Assembly (NCBI GenBank): GCA_963759295.1
Contig: CAVWYT010000011.1
Span: forward strand, 124,001 to 188,000
DNA from: WHSW01 sp963759295
GTDB lineage: Bacteria; Actinomycetota; Thermoleophilia; Solirubrobacterales; 70-9
DNA: 64,000 nucleotides
Reading direction: 5' to 3'
Shown one piece after another: positions 53,310 through 62,100 of the stretch. Within the stretch, counting starts at the first letter, position 1, and the number at the start of each line of letters is the position of its first letter. Made by a program: the position numbers and the translations under genes. The notes under the pieces were generated by a model. The model searched no databases. It saw only the letters and a program-made list of their open reading frames with translations, and was not told where the DNA came from.

Positions 53310-54104
53310 GTGGATATCAATGAGGTCTTCGACAGCGGCGTCGGCTTCGTGGCGCTCGCCGCCACCGTCGGGATCGTCCTCCTGATCCCCCTGTACCTGT
53401 CACAGCGCCGCGACGTCCATCGCCTGCGCGCGTGGCGAGAGCGCGAGCCCGAGTACGCGGGCGAGGACCTGAACCGCAGCGAGGAGTCGCTCGACCGAGC
53501 CGAGACGGAGCTCGAGGAGCTGCTCGGCGAGCCGGAACCGGAGCCCGAGCCCGAGCCGACGCCGACGGAACCCGTGACCGCGGCCTATCGGGTCACCCAT
53601 GAGCGCCCGGCGCTCGAGCGGATCACGATGGAGCGGGCGGCGCTCGAGCCCCACCCCCGCTGGCGACGGTTCGCCGGCCGGGCCACCCGGCCACGGGTGC
53701 TGGTCGCGATCGCGGCCGTCGCGCTGCTTCTCGGCGCCGGCGCGATCCTCGTTTCCGAGGAGCTGCTGAAGGGCGGCGAGGAGGGGCCCGGGGCGCAGGC
53801 CCAATCGCTCGCTCGCCCCGAGATCACGGTAGCCGTCCTCAACGGGACCTCGATCAGCGGGCTCGCCGACGACGTCGGCTCGGACCTGAAGGCTCGCGGC
53901 TACCGGCTCGGGGCGCTGACGACCACCACGCCGGGAGTGACCAAGACCGTCGTCATGTTCGCGCCCGGCAGGAAGGCCGCCGCGCACAAGGTCGCCAAGG
54001 ACCTCGAGGTGAAGGAGGTCGAACGGGCAGATCGCGAGGCGCTCGCCGCCGCCGGCAAGGCGGACGTGATCGTGATCGCGGGCGAGGACAGGGCGAACGC
54101 GTGA
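53310..54104 (+). CDS. Double-pass membrane protein with LytR C-terminal domain
   Basis: 264 residues. Helix 1 near the N-terminus (GFVALAATVGIVLLIPLYL), a cytoplasmic acidic segment with a Glu-Pro repeat (residues 72-90), a second helix (VLVAIAAVALLLGAGAILV) and a LytR_C domain EITVAVLNGTSISGLADDVG, KTVVMFAPGRKAAAHKV. The order repeats that of the gene just before it, so a tandem duplication is likely. LytR_C domains normally follow LCP ligase domains, and here the ligase domain is absent. Its stop overlaps the start of the next gene (GTGA). Confidence 0.8.
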   Translation: MDINEVFDSGVGFVALAATVGIVLLIPLYLSQRRDVHRLRAWREREPEYAGEDLNRSEESLDRAETELEELLGEPEPEPEPEPTPTEPVTAAYRVTHERPALERITMERAALEPHPRWRRFAGRATRPRVLVAIAAVALLLGAGAILVSEELLKGGEEGPGAQAQSLARPEITVAVLNGTSISGLADDVGSDLKARGYRLGALTTTTPGVTKTVVMFAPGRKAAAHKVAKDLEVKEVERADREALAAAGKADVIVIAGEDRANA

Positions 54105-54589
54105 GCCGTCGCGTCTCGCTGGGCGCGGCCCTGTTCTTCCTCCTCCTCGCGGCCTCGGTGACGACCGCGGTGCTCGTCGTGCGCGCCCGGACACCCGATC
54201 TCGTGCTCGAGGTCACCCGCCAATGCCCGCCGGGCGCCGATCCCGACGACTGCTCGCCGCTCTTCGACCCGCGCGGCCGGAGGAGCCCGAAGCGAATCGA
54301 GATCGAGTTCTTCGTGCGGGAGTCCGATGGCGCTGCCTTCGTCGGGATCGCCGACAGCCACGAGAACGTGGTCCGCACGCTCGATCCGAGCGTCGCGCTT
54401 GCCGCGGATCAGCCCGTCTCCTACATCTGGGACGGGCGCACCGACGACGGTCGGCTCGCCGCGCCGGGCCGCTACCGATTGCGCGTCGATCTCCCCAGCG
54501 AAGAGCGGGAGATGATCTGGCCGCGGCGGATCTTCATGCCCGCCCCCGGCGAGCCGTCTCCGACCGGCGCCGATGGAGGCGCGGGCTGA
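54101..54589 (+). CDS. Membrane-anchored FlgD-Ig-like domain protein
   Basis: 162 residues from a GTG at 54101. One N-terminal transmembrane or signal segment (LGAALFFLLLAASVTTAVLV) precedes a beta-sandwich domain whose end, YIWDGRTDDGRLAAPGRYRL, is the FlgD-Ig-like hallmark. There are two cysteines in CPPGADPDDC. No flagellar genes are nearby, so it is an envelope protein using this fold. It overlaps the upstream LytR_C gene by four bases; the downstream polymerase starts at about its own stop. Confidence 0.75.
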   Translation: MSRRVSLGAALFFLLLAASVTTAVLVVRARTPDLVLEVTRQCPPGADPDDCSPLFDPRGRRSPKRIEIEFFVRESDGAAFVGIADSHENVVRTLDPSVALAADQPVSYIWDGRTDDGRLAAPGRYRLRVDLPSEEREMIWPRRIFMPAPGEPSPTGADGGAG

Positions 54590-56091
54590 CCGCCTCGGTC
54601 CCGGAGCTGATCGGGATCCTCGCCGCCTGCGGTGGCGCGGCGGCCGCGCTCGTTGTCACCGACCGGAGGGTGCGGCTGGCGGCGATCGCGCTCGCTCTCT
54701 GCGTCGCCCCCGTGATCGTCCTCGGCAGCGTCTGGGACGAGCCCCGTATCGTCGACTTCCGGTCCAGCCCGGCGCACCTGGCCGCCGCCCTCGTCGTTGC
54801 CGCCGTCGCTCTCGGCCTGCTCGTGGCGCTGTTCCGGCGCTATGAGACGGCGTTCGCAATCGCCGCTTTCACCGTGCTGCCGTTGCGGGTGCCCATCGAT
54901 ATCGGCGGCGAGAATGCGAACCTGCTCGTCCCGCTCTACCTGGTGATCGCGGCGGGCGTGATCGCGACGCCGCTTCGCGGCGCCGCCCCGCGGGCGAACG
55001 GGACACGCGAGGGCTGGGCGCGGTGGCTGCGTTACGCCCTCGCGGCCACCCTGGTCCTCTACGGGCTGCAGTCGAGCTACTCCGACGACGTCACCAACGC
55101 GATCGAGAACATCGGCTTCTTCCTCGTCCCGTTCGCGGTCATGTTCGCGCTGCTGTCCGAGCAGGAGTGGACCGATCGGCTGCTCGGCCGAGTGCTGATC
55201 GCGGTGGCCGGCGTGGCCTCGGTGTGCGCGGCGATCGCGATCTACCAGTACTTGGCTCGTGACCTGTTCCTGAACCCGGAGCTGTTCGACGCCAACGAGC
55301 TCCACGTCTACTTCCGTGCCAACTCGGTGTTCTTCGACCCGAACATCCTCGGTCGCTACCTGGCGCTGGCGATCACGGCGCTCGGCGCCTACATCGCCTG
55401 GACGCGCTCGAGACGCGGCCTGGCGCTCGCGCTGAGCGCCGCGGGCCTCTGCCTCGTCGGCCTCGCGTTCAGCTACTCGCTGACCAGCTTCGCCGCGCTG
55501 CTCGTCGGCCTCGGCATGGTGGCGCTGCTGCGCTGGGCGATCCCGGGAGCGCTGGCGGCGGCCGGGATCGGAGTCGTCGGCCTCGCGGCGCTGGCAATCG
55601 CCGGCGGCACGCCGAACAGCGACATCGAGACCGACCGCTCGATCGACAGCGGCCACTACGACCTCGTCCGCGGCGGGCTCGAGCTCGCCGGCGTGCTCCG
55701 GCACGAGGACAGGGAGGGCAACAGCACCTACATCGGCAAGCCGGTCGCCGGCTACGGCTCCGGATCGTTCGGCCGCGCCTTCTACGATCACGTCGAGAAG
55801 GCGCGCACGACCGTCTCGCACTCCGAGCCGATCACGGTGGCCGCCGAGCAGGGGGCGATCGGGTTTATCGTCTATCTCGGCCTCGTGGTCAGCGCCCTGG
55901 TCACGGTGCTCGGCTCGGGGGCGGGCAGGTCGGTCGCGCGGACGGCCGTCGGCGCCTGCTTCGTCGTCCTGCTCGTCGACAGCTTCGGCTACACGGGGTT
56001 CACGATCGACCCGGCGATCTGGGCCCTGCTCGGCGTCGGGGTCGCGCTGCGACGCGATCCGCCCGGTCCAGCCGCGACGATGTCCGGCTAA
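54586..56091 (+). CDS. O-antigen ligase/polymerase-like (Wzy) membrane protein
   Basis: About 500 residues with ten or more transmembrane segments and a large extracytoplasmic loop of about 110 residues (containing YIGKPVAGYGSGSFGRAF and SHSEPITVAAEQGAIGF), the pattern of the Wzy_C / O-antigen ligase family. It would join lipid-linked repeat units outside the membrane. No good ATG/GTG/TTG exists near the start of the homologous frame; a CTG at 54586 overlapping the upstream stop is my best estimate and fits the coupling seen elsewhere in this genome. It ends directly before the flippase gene. Confidence 0.82.
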   Translation: MTASVPELIGILAACGGAAAALVVTDRRVRLAAIALALCVAPVIVLGSVWDEPRIVDFRSSPAHLAAALVVAAVALGLLVALFRRYETAFAIAAFTVLPLRVPIDIGGENANLLVPLYLVIAAGVIATPLRGAAPRANGTREGWARWLRYALAATLVLYGLQSSYSDDVTNAIENIGFFLVPFAVMFALLSEQEWTDRLLGRVLIAVAGVASVCAAIAIYQYLARDLFLNPELFDANELHVYFRANSVFFDPNILGRYLALAITALGAYIAWTRSRRGLALALSAAGLCLVGLAFSYSLTSFAALLVGLGMVALLRWAIPGALAAAGIGVVGLAALAIAGGTPNSDIETDRSIDSGHYDLVRGGLELAGVLRHEDREGNSTYIGKPVAGYGSGSFGRAFYDHVEKARTTVSHSEPITVAAEQGAIGFIVYLGLVVSALVTVLGSGAGRSVARTAVGACFVVLLVDSFGYTGFTIDPAIWALLGVGVALRRDPPGPAATMSG

Positions 56092-57699
56092 GTGTTGGAG
56101 TACCTGCGCCGCCTCGCCACCACGGGCGCCGCGTACACGGCCTCGAGCGTGCTCTCGAAGCTGATCGCGGTTGCGCTGCTGCCGCTCTACACGGCCTACC
56201 TGACCCCGAGCGACTACGGCGCCGCGGAGGTCGTGTTCGCCTCGGTGATCGCGGCGAGCATCGTGATCCGGCTCGGCGTGATCGAGGCGCTGCTGCGCTT
56301 CTACTACCTCGACAGCCCGCTGCCGGACTCCTTCGCCGCGCGTCCGGGGGCGCCCGGGCCATCCGGCGCGCGCAGCGTCCAGGCGCGCGTGGTCGCGACC
56401 GGCTTCGCGGCCCTGTTCTGGACGACGACGGTCGGTGCCCTGATCGTGCTTCCGTTCGCCGGGCCGCTCTCGGAGGCGATGCTCGATCACTCCGATCCCG
56501 GGCTTGTGCGGATCGGAGTGCTCGGGCTGTGGACGCTGACCCTGTGGGAGTACGCGCTGACGCTGCTTCGCGTCGATGAGCGGGCGCGCGCCTATTTCGG
56601 GCTCACGGTGCTCAACGTGATCGCCACGATCCCGGTCACGGTCTGGCTCGTTGTCGTCGAGGACGAGGGCGCCGCCGGGATCCTCTGGGGCAGCTACGGC
56701 ACCGGGCTCGCGTTTCTGTTCGTCCAGCTGTGGCGCGAGCGGCGCCGCCTCGGCCTGCGGCCGGAGCTTCCGCTCCTGCGCCGGATGGTTCGCTTCGGGC
56801 TGCCGACGATGCCCGCCGAGCTCTCGCTGTACTCGCTCAACTTCATCGACCGGATCCTGATCGTCCGGCTCGCCGGCCTCGCCGAGGCGGGGCTCTACGC
56901 GCTGGCGATCAAGTTCGCCCAGGGGATGAACGTGGTCGCCCGCGCGCTTCCAGCTCGCCTGGCCGCCGCTCGCCTACTCGATCGCCGACGACGACGAGGC
57001 GCGGCGCGCTTACAGCCTCGTGTTCACCTGGTTCGCGGCCGTCTGCGCCTTCGGGGTCGCCGGGCTGTGGCTGCTGGCGCGCTGGATCGTGCGCCTGCTC
57101 GCCGCTCCGGCGTACTTCGACTCGTTCAAGGCGATCGGCCTCCTGGCGACAGGCGATCTCGCTCTACGCCCTTTACCTCGTCCTCGTCGTCATCCTCGGC
57201 CGCACCGGCCGCACCGAGTTCAACCTCCCGGCGACGATCGCCGGGACGGCGGTCGAACGTCGTCCTCAACCTGATCCTGATCCCGGCTTACGGGATCGTC
57301 GGCGCCGGGATCGCGCTGGTCGCGTCCTACGCGGTGGTGCTGGTGCTGATGTACGTGCTCACCCAGCGGCTGTTCCCCGTCCCGTATGAATGGGGCCGGC
57401 TGGCGCTGCTCGGCGGGGTGACGGCGGCGGTCGTCGCCGGGGGCGAGCTCCTGCTGCCGACCGACGGGCTCGCCGGGTTCGCGTCGCGGACCGCTCTCTG
57501 GCTGGCGCTGCCCGGGCTGCTGCTGGTCACCGGGTTCCTGACCCGGGAGGAGCGCGCCAGCCTGCGCCGGATGCTGCGTCCGGCGGCGGTGATCGGCCGC
57601 CTACGCACCGCCGGCACTTCCGCCCCGCACGAGCCCGAAGCCGGCGGGTACGCCCCGGAGGTCTACGAGTCGGTGCGCGCGGACGAGGACCTGCGGTAG
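56092..57699 (+). CDS. Polysaccharide flippase (Wzx/MATE-like) with an internal out-of-frame block
   Basis: About 535 residues, ten to fourteen transmembrane segments, starting LRRLATTGAAYTASSVLSKL at 56092 (TTG or GTG type start after the polymerase stop). Residues in 56948-57255 are read in another frame: an extra base at about 56947, 57155 and 57255 each displaces the frame by one, and together they restore it. The correct inner sequence reads FQLAWPPLAYSIADDDEARR, ISLYALYLVLVVILGRTG and similar. The protein carries lipid-linked repeat units across the membrane for the Wzy-like protein before it. Confidence 0.82.
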   Translation: MLEYLRRLATTGAAYTASSVLSKLIAVALLPLYTAYLTPSDYGAAEVVFASVIAASIVIRLGVIEALLRFYYLDSPLPDSFAARPGAPGPSGARSVQARVVATGFAALFWTTTVGALIVLPFAGPLSEAMLDHSDPGLVRIGVLGLWTLTLWEYALTLLRVDERARAYFGLTVLNVIATIPVTVWLVVVEDEGAAGILWGSYGTGLAFLFVQLWRERRRLGLRPELPLLRRMVRFGLPTMPAELSLYSLNFIDRILIVRLAGLAEAGLYALAIKFAQGMNVVARALPARLAAARLLDRRRRRGAARLQPRVHLVRGRLRLRGRRAVAAGALDRAPARRSGVLRLVQGDRPPGDRRSRSTPFTSSSSSSSAAPAAPSSTSRRRSPGRRSNVVLNLILIPAYGIVGAGIALVASYAVVLVLMYVLTQRLFPVPYEWGRLALLGGVTAAVVAGGELLLPTDGLAGFASRTALWLALPGLLLVTGFLTREERASLRRMLRPAAVIGRLRTAGTSAPHEPEAGGYAPEVYESVRADEDLR

Positions 57700-57741
57700 G
57701 GCATGCGCGCTCCGTCCGCTCGCAACTGGAACCGTGCACCG

Positions 57742-58690
57742 CTACCGGAGCGAGTCGTTGTGGCGCGCGGCCGCCTCGCGCAGTCCCTCGCCGCGTTCGG
57801 GATGCAGCGCCTGGCGAGCGTGCAGGGAGTACCAGGCCGGATCGTGGCCGGGGAGGGCGCGCGCCGCGATCGCCCGGACCGCATAGGTCCACCACGACAG
57901 GCGGCGCGCGACGGCCGCGCTCACCGCCGAGTGGTGCTTGCGCATGTACCGGTCTCGACCGCGGTGGAACTCGACCACGCGGCGCTCGCCGGCCGTGGGG
58001 TCGGTGGCCAGCTGCTCGTGGTGGACGACCTCGGCGGCGGGGACGTAGAGGATCCGCCATCCCGCCTCGTGCAGACGCCTGCAGAAGTCGGTTTCGTCGG
58101 AGTAGACGAAGAACGCGGGGTCCAGGTAGCCGACCTCCTCGGCGGCCGCGCGGCGGACGATCATCGCCGCCGACTGGACCCAGCCGACCTCGCGAGTGCG
58201 CTCGCCGCGGCTCTGGCTGACCAGCGCCCGGTGCAGGAAGAGCGCCCCGGCGATCGACGTGCCGAGCCCCGGCAGCCGCCAGGCCGAGGGCCTTTGAACG
58301 CCGGTCGGATCGAGCAGCTTCGCGCCCGCCGCCGCGGCGCGCGGGTCGCCGCGAATCGCCGCGACGAGCGCGGCGGCCGCTCCAGCGCGCAGCTCGGAGT
58401 CCTCGTTGAGCAGCAGGCAGAGCTCGCCCCTCGCCTCGCGCAGCAGCCGGCTGTCGAGCACTGCCTTGCCCTCGCGTCGCTCGCCGCGGATCAGCCGCAG
58501 CCGGTCGCCGAGGCCGTCGGGACCGGAGTTCCAGGCCTCGACCGCGTCAGCAGAGCCATCGTCCGAGTCGTTGTCGAGCACTAGCACCTCGGTGTCGAAT
58601 CCGGCCGGCCCGTGGTCGCGAATCGAGGTCTAGGCAGGCGAGCAGCAGCTCGCGCCCGTTGGTGTTGACGACGCAGTAGGAGAGGTCCAC
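57742..58690 (-). CDS. Family 2 glycosyltransferase (frameshifted near the 5' end)
   Basis: About 315 residues. The N-terminal part VDLSYCVVNTNGRELLLACL (GTG 58690) continues in another frame from about 58627 with SIRDHGPAGFDTEVLVLDND, SDDGSADAV, LLNEDSELRAGA, WVQSAAMIVRRAA and FVYSDETDFCRRLHEAGW, the metal-binding and acceptor motifs of GT2 rhamnosyltransferase-like enzymes. One extra base at 58627-58628 explains the shift. It transfers a sugar to a polymer precursor. It points away from the rest of the locus and its start lies only 16 bases from the divergent GT4 gene. Confidence 0.8.
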
Positions 58691-58706
58691 GGGAGAATCG
58701 TCGTTG

Positions 58707-59810
58707 ATGCGAGTCCAGGTCGTCGATCCGCCGGCGTTCACGCCGCCGTATGACCGCGCCCTGTGCGCGGCGCTCGCCGGCGCGGGCGCCGAGGTCGAGC
58801 TGATCACGAGCCGGTTCGACTACGGGCCGGTCGCCGAGCCGCAGGGCTACTCCGTCAGCGAGCTGTTCTACGCGCGCTCGACGCGCCGCGGCCTCCGCGG
58901 TCCGGCCCGCCGCGGCCTCCGCCTCGCGGAGCATCTGCCGGGGATGCGCCGGATGCGCGCCCACGCGCTGAGCGCCGACGTCGTCCATCTGCAGTGGCTG
59001 AGCGTTCCCGACCTCGACCGCTTCCTGCTTCCCAAGCATCCGCGCGCGTTCACCGTCCACTATCCGCTCCCGGCCTCGACCGCGGCGCGCGCCCGTCAGC
59101 GGTCGCTGTTGGCTCGCATGGACGCGGTGATCGCACACTCCGAGTACGGGGCGGCCGACCTACGCGACCTCGGCCTCGAGATCGGATGCGTGCACCGCAT
59201 CCCCCACGGGGCGTTCGAGCACCTCACGCGGCAGACGCACGAGCGGCCGCTGGCGGAGGAGCTCGCCGACGTCGATCGACCGGTGATCCTCTTCTTCGGC
59301 CTCGTCCGCCCCTACAAGGGCGTCGACGTGCTGCTCGAGGCGTTCAGGGACGTGAGCGGCGCCGAGCTGTGGATCGTCGGTATGGCGCGCATGGACCTCG
59401 AGCCGTTGCGGGCGCTCGCCGAGCGCTGCCCGGGGACCGTCCGGTTCGTGGACAGGTTCATCACCGACCCGGAGATCCCCGCCTTCTTCCGGCGCGCCGA
59501 CGTCGTCGCGCTGCCGTACCGCGAGATCGAGCAGTCCGGCGTCCTCTACACCGCGCTTGCCTTCGGCAGGCCGATCGTTGCCAGCTCGGTCGGGGGCTTC
59601 ACCGAGGTCGGCGAGCGCGAGCGGGCGCTGCGGCTCGTCCCTCCCGATGATCCCATCGCCCTCGCCGAGGCGCTCTCGGAGCTGGTCGCCGACCGCGTCA
59701 AGCGCGACGAGCTCGCCGCCGCCGCGCGGGCCGCTGCGGCCGGCCCGTATTCGTGGCCGGCGATCGCCGAGCGCACGCTCGAGGTCTATCGCGGCCTCGT
59801 GCCCGCATAA
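58707..59810 (+). CDS. Family 4 glycosyltransferase
   Basis: About 367 residues of GT-B fold. The N-terminal domain begins MRVQVVDPPAFTPPYDRALC, the linker carries HRIPHGAFEHL, and the C-terminal domain has VILFFGLVRPYKGVDVLLEA, LWIVGMARMD, VALPYREIEQSGVLYTALAF and GRPIVASSVGGFTEV, including the donor-binding Glu-rich E(x7)E-like region. A retaining enzyme is expected. It likely builds the repeat unit with the GT2 proteins. The start is an ATG at 58707 (TTG three bases earlier also possible). Confidence 0.9.
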   Translation: MRVQVVDPPAFTPPYDRALCAALAGAGAEVELITSRFDYGPVAEPQGYSVSELFYARSTRRGLRGPARRGLRLAEHLPGMRRMRAHALSADVVHLQWLSVPDLDRFLLPKHPRAFTVHYPLPASTAARARQRSLLARMDAVIAHSEYGAADLRDLGLEIGCVHRIPHGAFEHLTRQTHERPLAEELADVDRPVILFFGLVRPYKGVDVLLEAFRDVSGAELWIVGMARMDLEPLRALAERCPGTVRFVDRFITDPEIPAFFRRADVVALPYREIEQSGVLYTALAFGRPIVASSVGGFTEVGERERALRLVPPDDPIALAEALSELVADRVKRDELAAAARAAAAGPYSWPAIAERTLEVYRGLVPA

Positions 59811-59820
59811 TCGCCCGGCA

Positions 59821-60945
59821 ATGCAGATGATCGAGGTCGTCTTCTGGGCCGCAGCCGGGCTGCTCGTCTACACCCACGCCGGCTATCCGCTCGTGCTCGC
59901 GCTGCTCGGCCGGGCCCGGCCGCAGCGCCCGGTGCCCGCCTTGGAGCGGCTGCCATCGGTCTCGCTGATCATCGCCGCGCACGACGAGCAGCGAGTGATC
60001 GAGGCGAAGGTCGTCAACGCGCTCGCGCTCGACTACCCGCGCGAGCTGCTGGAGGTGATCGTCGCCTCCGACGGCTCCGGCGACCGCACGGTGGAGCTCG
60101 CCCGCGCCGCGGGCGCCGACCTGGTCCTCGATCTCGATCGCCGCGGGAAGCTGCCCGCGCAGAACGCCGCCGCCGACCGCGCCACCGGGGAGATCCTCGC
60201 GTTCACCGACGCCAACGCCGCCTGGCGTTCGGACGCGCTGCGGGAGCTGCTCGCGCCGTTCGGCGATCCGCAGGTGGCATACGTCTGCGGCCAGGCGCGC
60301 CTGCTCGACCAGGGCGGCTCCAACCAGGAGGGCGCCTACTGGCGGTTCGAGCTCGCGATTCGCGCCCTCGAATCGCGGCTCGCGGGAGTGACCGCCGGCA
60401 ACGGCGCGATCTACGCGGTCCGGGCCTCGGCGTACGTGCCGCTCGGCGCGGCCTCCAGCCACGACCTCTCGTTCCCGTTCATGCTCACCAAGCGCGGTCA
60501 CCGCGCCGTCTACGCGGCCGATGCGATCTCCGAGGAGAAGATGATCGAGTCGATCGAGGGTGAGTTCGCGCGCAAGCGCCGGATGATGCGCGGCATCCTC
60601 GACGAGATGATCGGCGACGGGATGCTGCGCCCGGCCGGCTACGGGCCGCTGTACGCGTTCGAGATCGCGAGTCACCGCGTGCTGCGTTATGCATCTCCAC
60701 TGCTGCACCTGGTCGCGCTGCTCGCCAACCTGGCGATCGTCGGACAGTCGCCGATCTACGTGGTCACGCTCGCCGCGCAGCTCGCCGTGCTCGGGGCCGC
60801 GGGGCTCGCGGGCATCGTGCCGATCCAGCCGTTTCACCTCGCGCGCTACTACGTGCTCGTCACCGCCTCGATCGCCGCCGGGCTGTTCGACCGGATCCGG
60901 CTCGGGACCGCGGGGGCCTGGGAGAAGGCCGAGGGGACCAGATGA
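59821..60945 (+). CDS. Membrane-associated family 2 glycosyltransferase
   Basis: 374 residues. An N-terminal hydrophobic segment (VVFWAAAGLLVYTHAGYPLV) precedes the catalytic domain SVSLIIAAHDEQRVIEAKV, VIVASDGSGDRTVE, LAFTDANAAWRSDAL (the DXD equivalent), and a C-terminal region with several transmembrane segments. This is the layout of processive or lipid-acceptor GT2 proteins such as IcaA-like and WcaA-like enzymes. It starts 10 bases after the GT4 stop and overlaps the sugar transferase downstream (ATGA). Confidence 0.88.
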   Translation: MQMIEVVFWAAAGLLVYTHAGYPLVLALLGRARPQRPVPALERLPSVSLIIAAHDEQRVIEAKVVNALALDYPRELLEVIVASDGSGDRTVELARAAGADLVLDLDRRGKLPAQNAAADRATGEILAFTDANAAWRSDALRELLAPFGDPQVAYVCGQARLLDQGGSNQEGAYWRFELAIRALESRLAGVTAGNGAIYAVRASAYVPLGAASSHDLSFPFMLTKRGHRAVYAADAISEEKMIESIEGEFARKRRMMRGILDEMIGDGMLRPAGYGPLYAFEIASHRVLRYASPLLHLVALLANLAIVGQSPIYVVTLAAQLAVLGAAGLAGIVPIQPFHLARYYVLVTASIAAGLFDRIRLGTAGAWEKAEGTR

Positions 60946-61521
60946 CGGGCGGCGAGCCGATCACCCGTGCGCTGGACGTCGCGATCGCGACCGTTGCCCT
61001 GCTCGCCACTTCTCCGGTGATCGCGATCGCCGCGATCGCGATCAAGCTCGGCTCCCCCGGCGGGGTGATCTACCGCTCGCGCCGGGTCGGCCGCGACGGC
61101 GAGCAGTTCGAGCTCTTCAAGCTGCGCACGATGCGCACCGGCAGCGACCCGGTGGGAGTCGGCACGCCGGTCTACGCCGACGACCCGAGGGTGACCCGCG
61201 TCGGGTCGGTGCTGCGCCGGTTGTCGCTCGACGAGCTGCCGAACCTGGTCAACGTCCTCCGCGGTGAGATGGCGATCGTCGGCCCGCGGCCGACGCTTGC
61301 GGCGCAGGTCGAGCAGTACACGCCGCACCAGCGCCGGCGGCTCGAGGTCAAACCCGGGTTGACCGGCTGGGCGCAGGTCAACGGGCGCGCCGGAATACCC
61401 GTGGGCGGAGCGGATCGAGCTCGACGTCTGGTACGTCGAGCATCGGTCGCTGGCCCTCGACCTGCGGATCCTCGCCCGCACCGCCCGCCTGCTGATCACG
61501 GGCCACGGGCTCTATGGCTAG
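60942..61521 (+). CDS. Polyprenyl-phosphate sugar-1-phosphate transferase (frameshifted near the end)
   Basis: About 192 residues. It is a short monotopic initiating enzyme of the PglC/WcaJ-C type with an N-terminal membrane helix (LDVAIATVALLATSPVIAIA), SRRVGRDGEQFELFKLRTM, RRLSLDELPNLVNVLRGEMA, IVGPRPT and KPGLTGWAQVNGRAGIP. The frame then breaks; dropping one G at 61401 restores WAERIELDVWYVEHRSLALD and an end at 61521. It attaches the first sugar phosphate to undecaprenyl phosphate, starting repeat-unit assembly. It overlaps the GT2 upstream by four bases. Confidence 0.87.
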
Positions 61522-61563
61522 TCGTCGGCGCCTCGCCCGCCAGAGGTTCTAGGCTGCGCGCCG

Positions 61564-62100
61564 ATGGCGAAGGCCGAGGTCAGCCTGCGCGAGTTTCGTT
61601 CCGGCGACGCCGAGGCGGTGCACCGGTGGTTCAACGACGAGCGGGTGACCGCCGATCTGGTCGGCAGCCGCGAATCGTTCACGCTCGCGGATGCTGCCGC
61701 CTGGGTCGAGCGGGCGCTCGACGCCGCGGTCGATCGCAAGTGGGCGATCACGATCGACGGCTCCGACGAGGCGGTCGGCTTCGTCGCCCTGTTCGGGCTC
61801 GAGCGCCAGCTCGGCCCGGAGCTCGCGGTGCTGGTCGGCGACCCGGCTGCGTGGGGCCGAGGGGTCGCGCGAGAAGCCGAGCGCCAGGCGTGCAACCGGG
61901 CCTTCCGCGACCACGGCGTCCACCGGATCCACGCCGAGATCCCGGCTACGAACGAGGCGGCACAGAAGGTGGTCACCTTCCTCGGCTTCCGCTGTGAGGG
62001 CGTCATGCGCGCCGCGATCAGGCGCGGCGACGAGCGAGTCGACAACCAGGTCTGGGGCCTGCTGCCCGAGGACTTCACCGGGTGGGACGGGCCGAGCTGA
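61564..62100 (+). CDS. GNAT-family N-acetyltransferase (RimJ/RimL-like)
   Basis: 178 residues. It has the GNAT core: VSLREFRSGDAEAVHRWFND, ELAVLVGDPAAWGRGVAREA with the acetyl-CoA pyrophosphate loop, and RIHAEIPATNEAAQKVVTFL followed by GFRCEGVMR. In this locus it probably acetylates an amino group on a nucleotide-linked amino sugar, although a general RimL role is equally possible. Its stop overlaps the next gene by 19 bases. Confidence 0.88.
   Translation: MAKAEVSLREFRSGDAEAVHRWFNDERVTADLVGSRESFTLADAAAWVERALDAAVDRKWAITIDGSDEAVGFVALFGLERQLGPELAVLVGDPAAWGRGVAREAERQACNRAFRDHGVHRIHAEIPATNEAAQKVVTFLGFRCEGVMRAAIRRGDERVDNQVWGLLPEDFTGWDGPS

Noticed and set aside
54472..56490. A 672-residue open frame antisense to the Wzy-like gene
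   Set aside because: Dominated by Arg, Asp, Glu and Gln, with no family features; a shadow.
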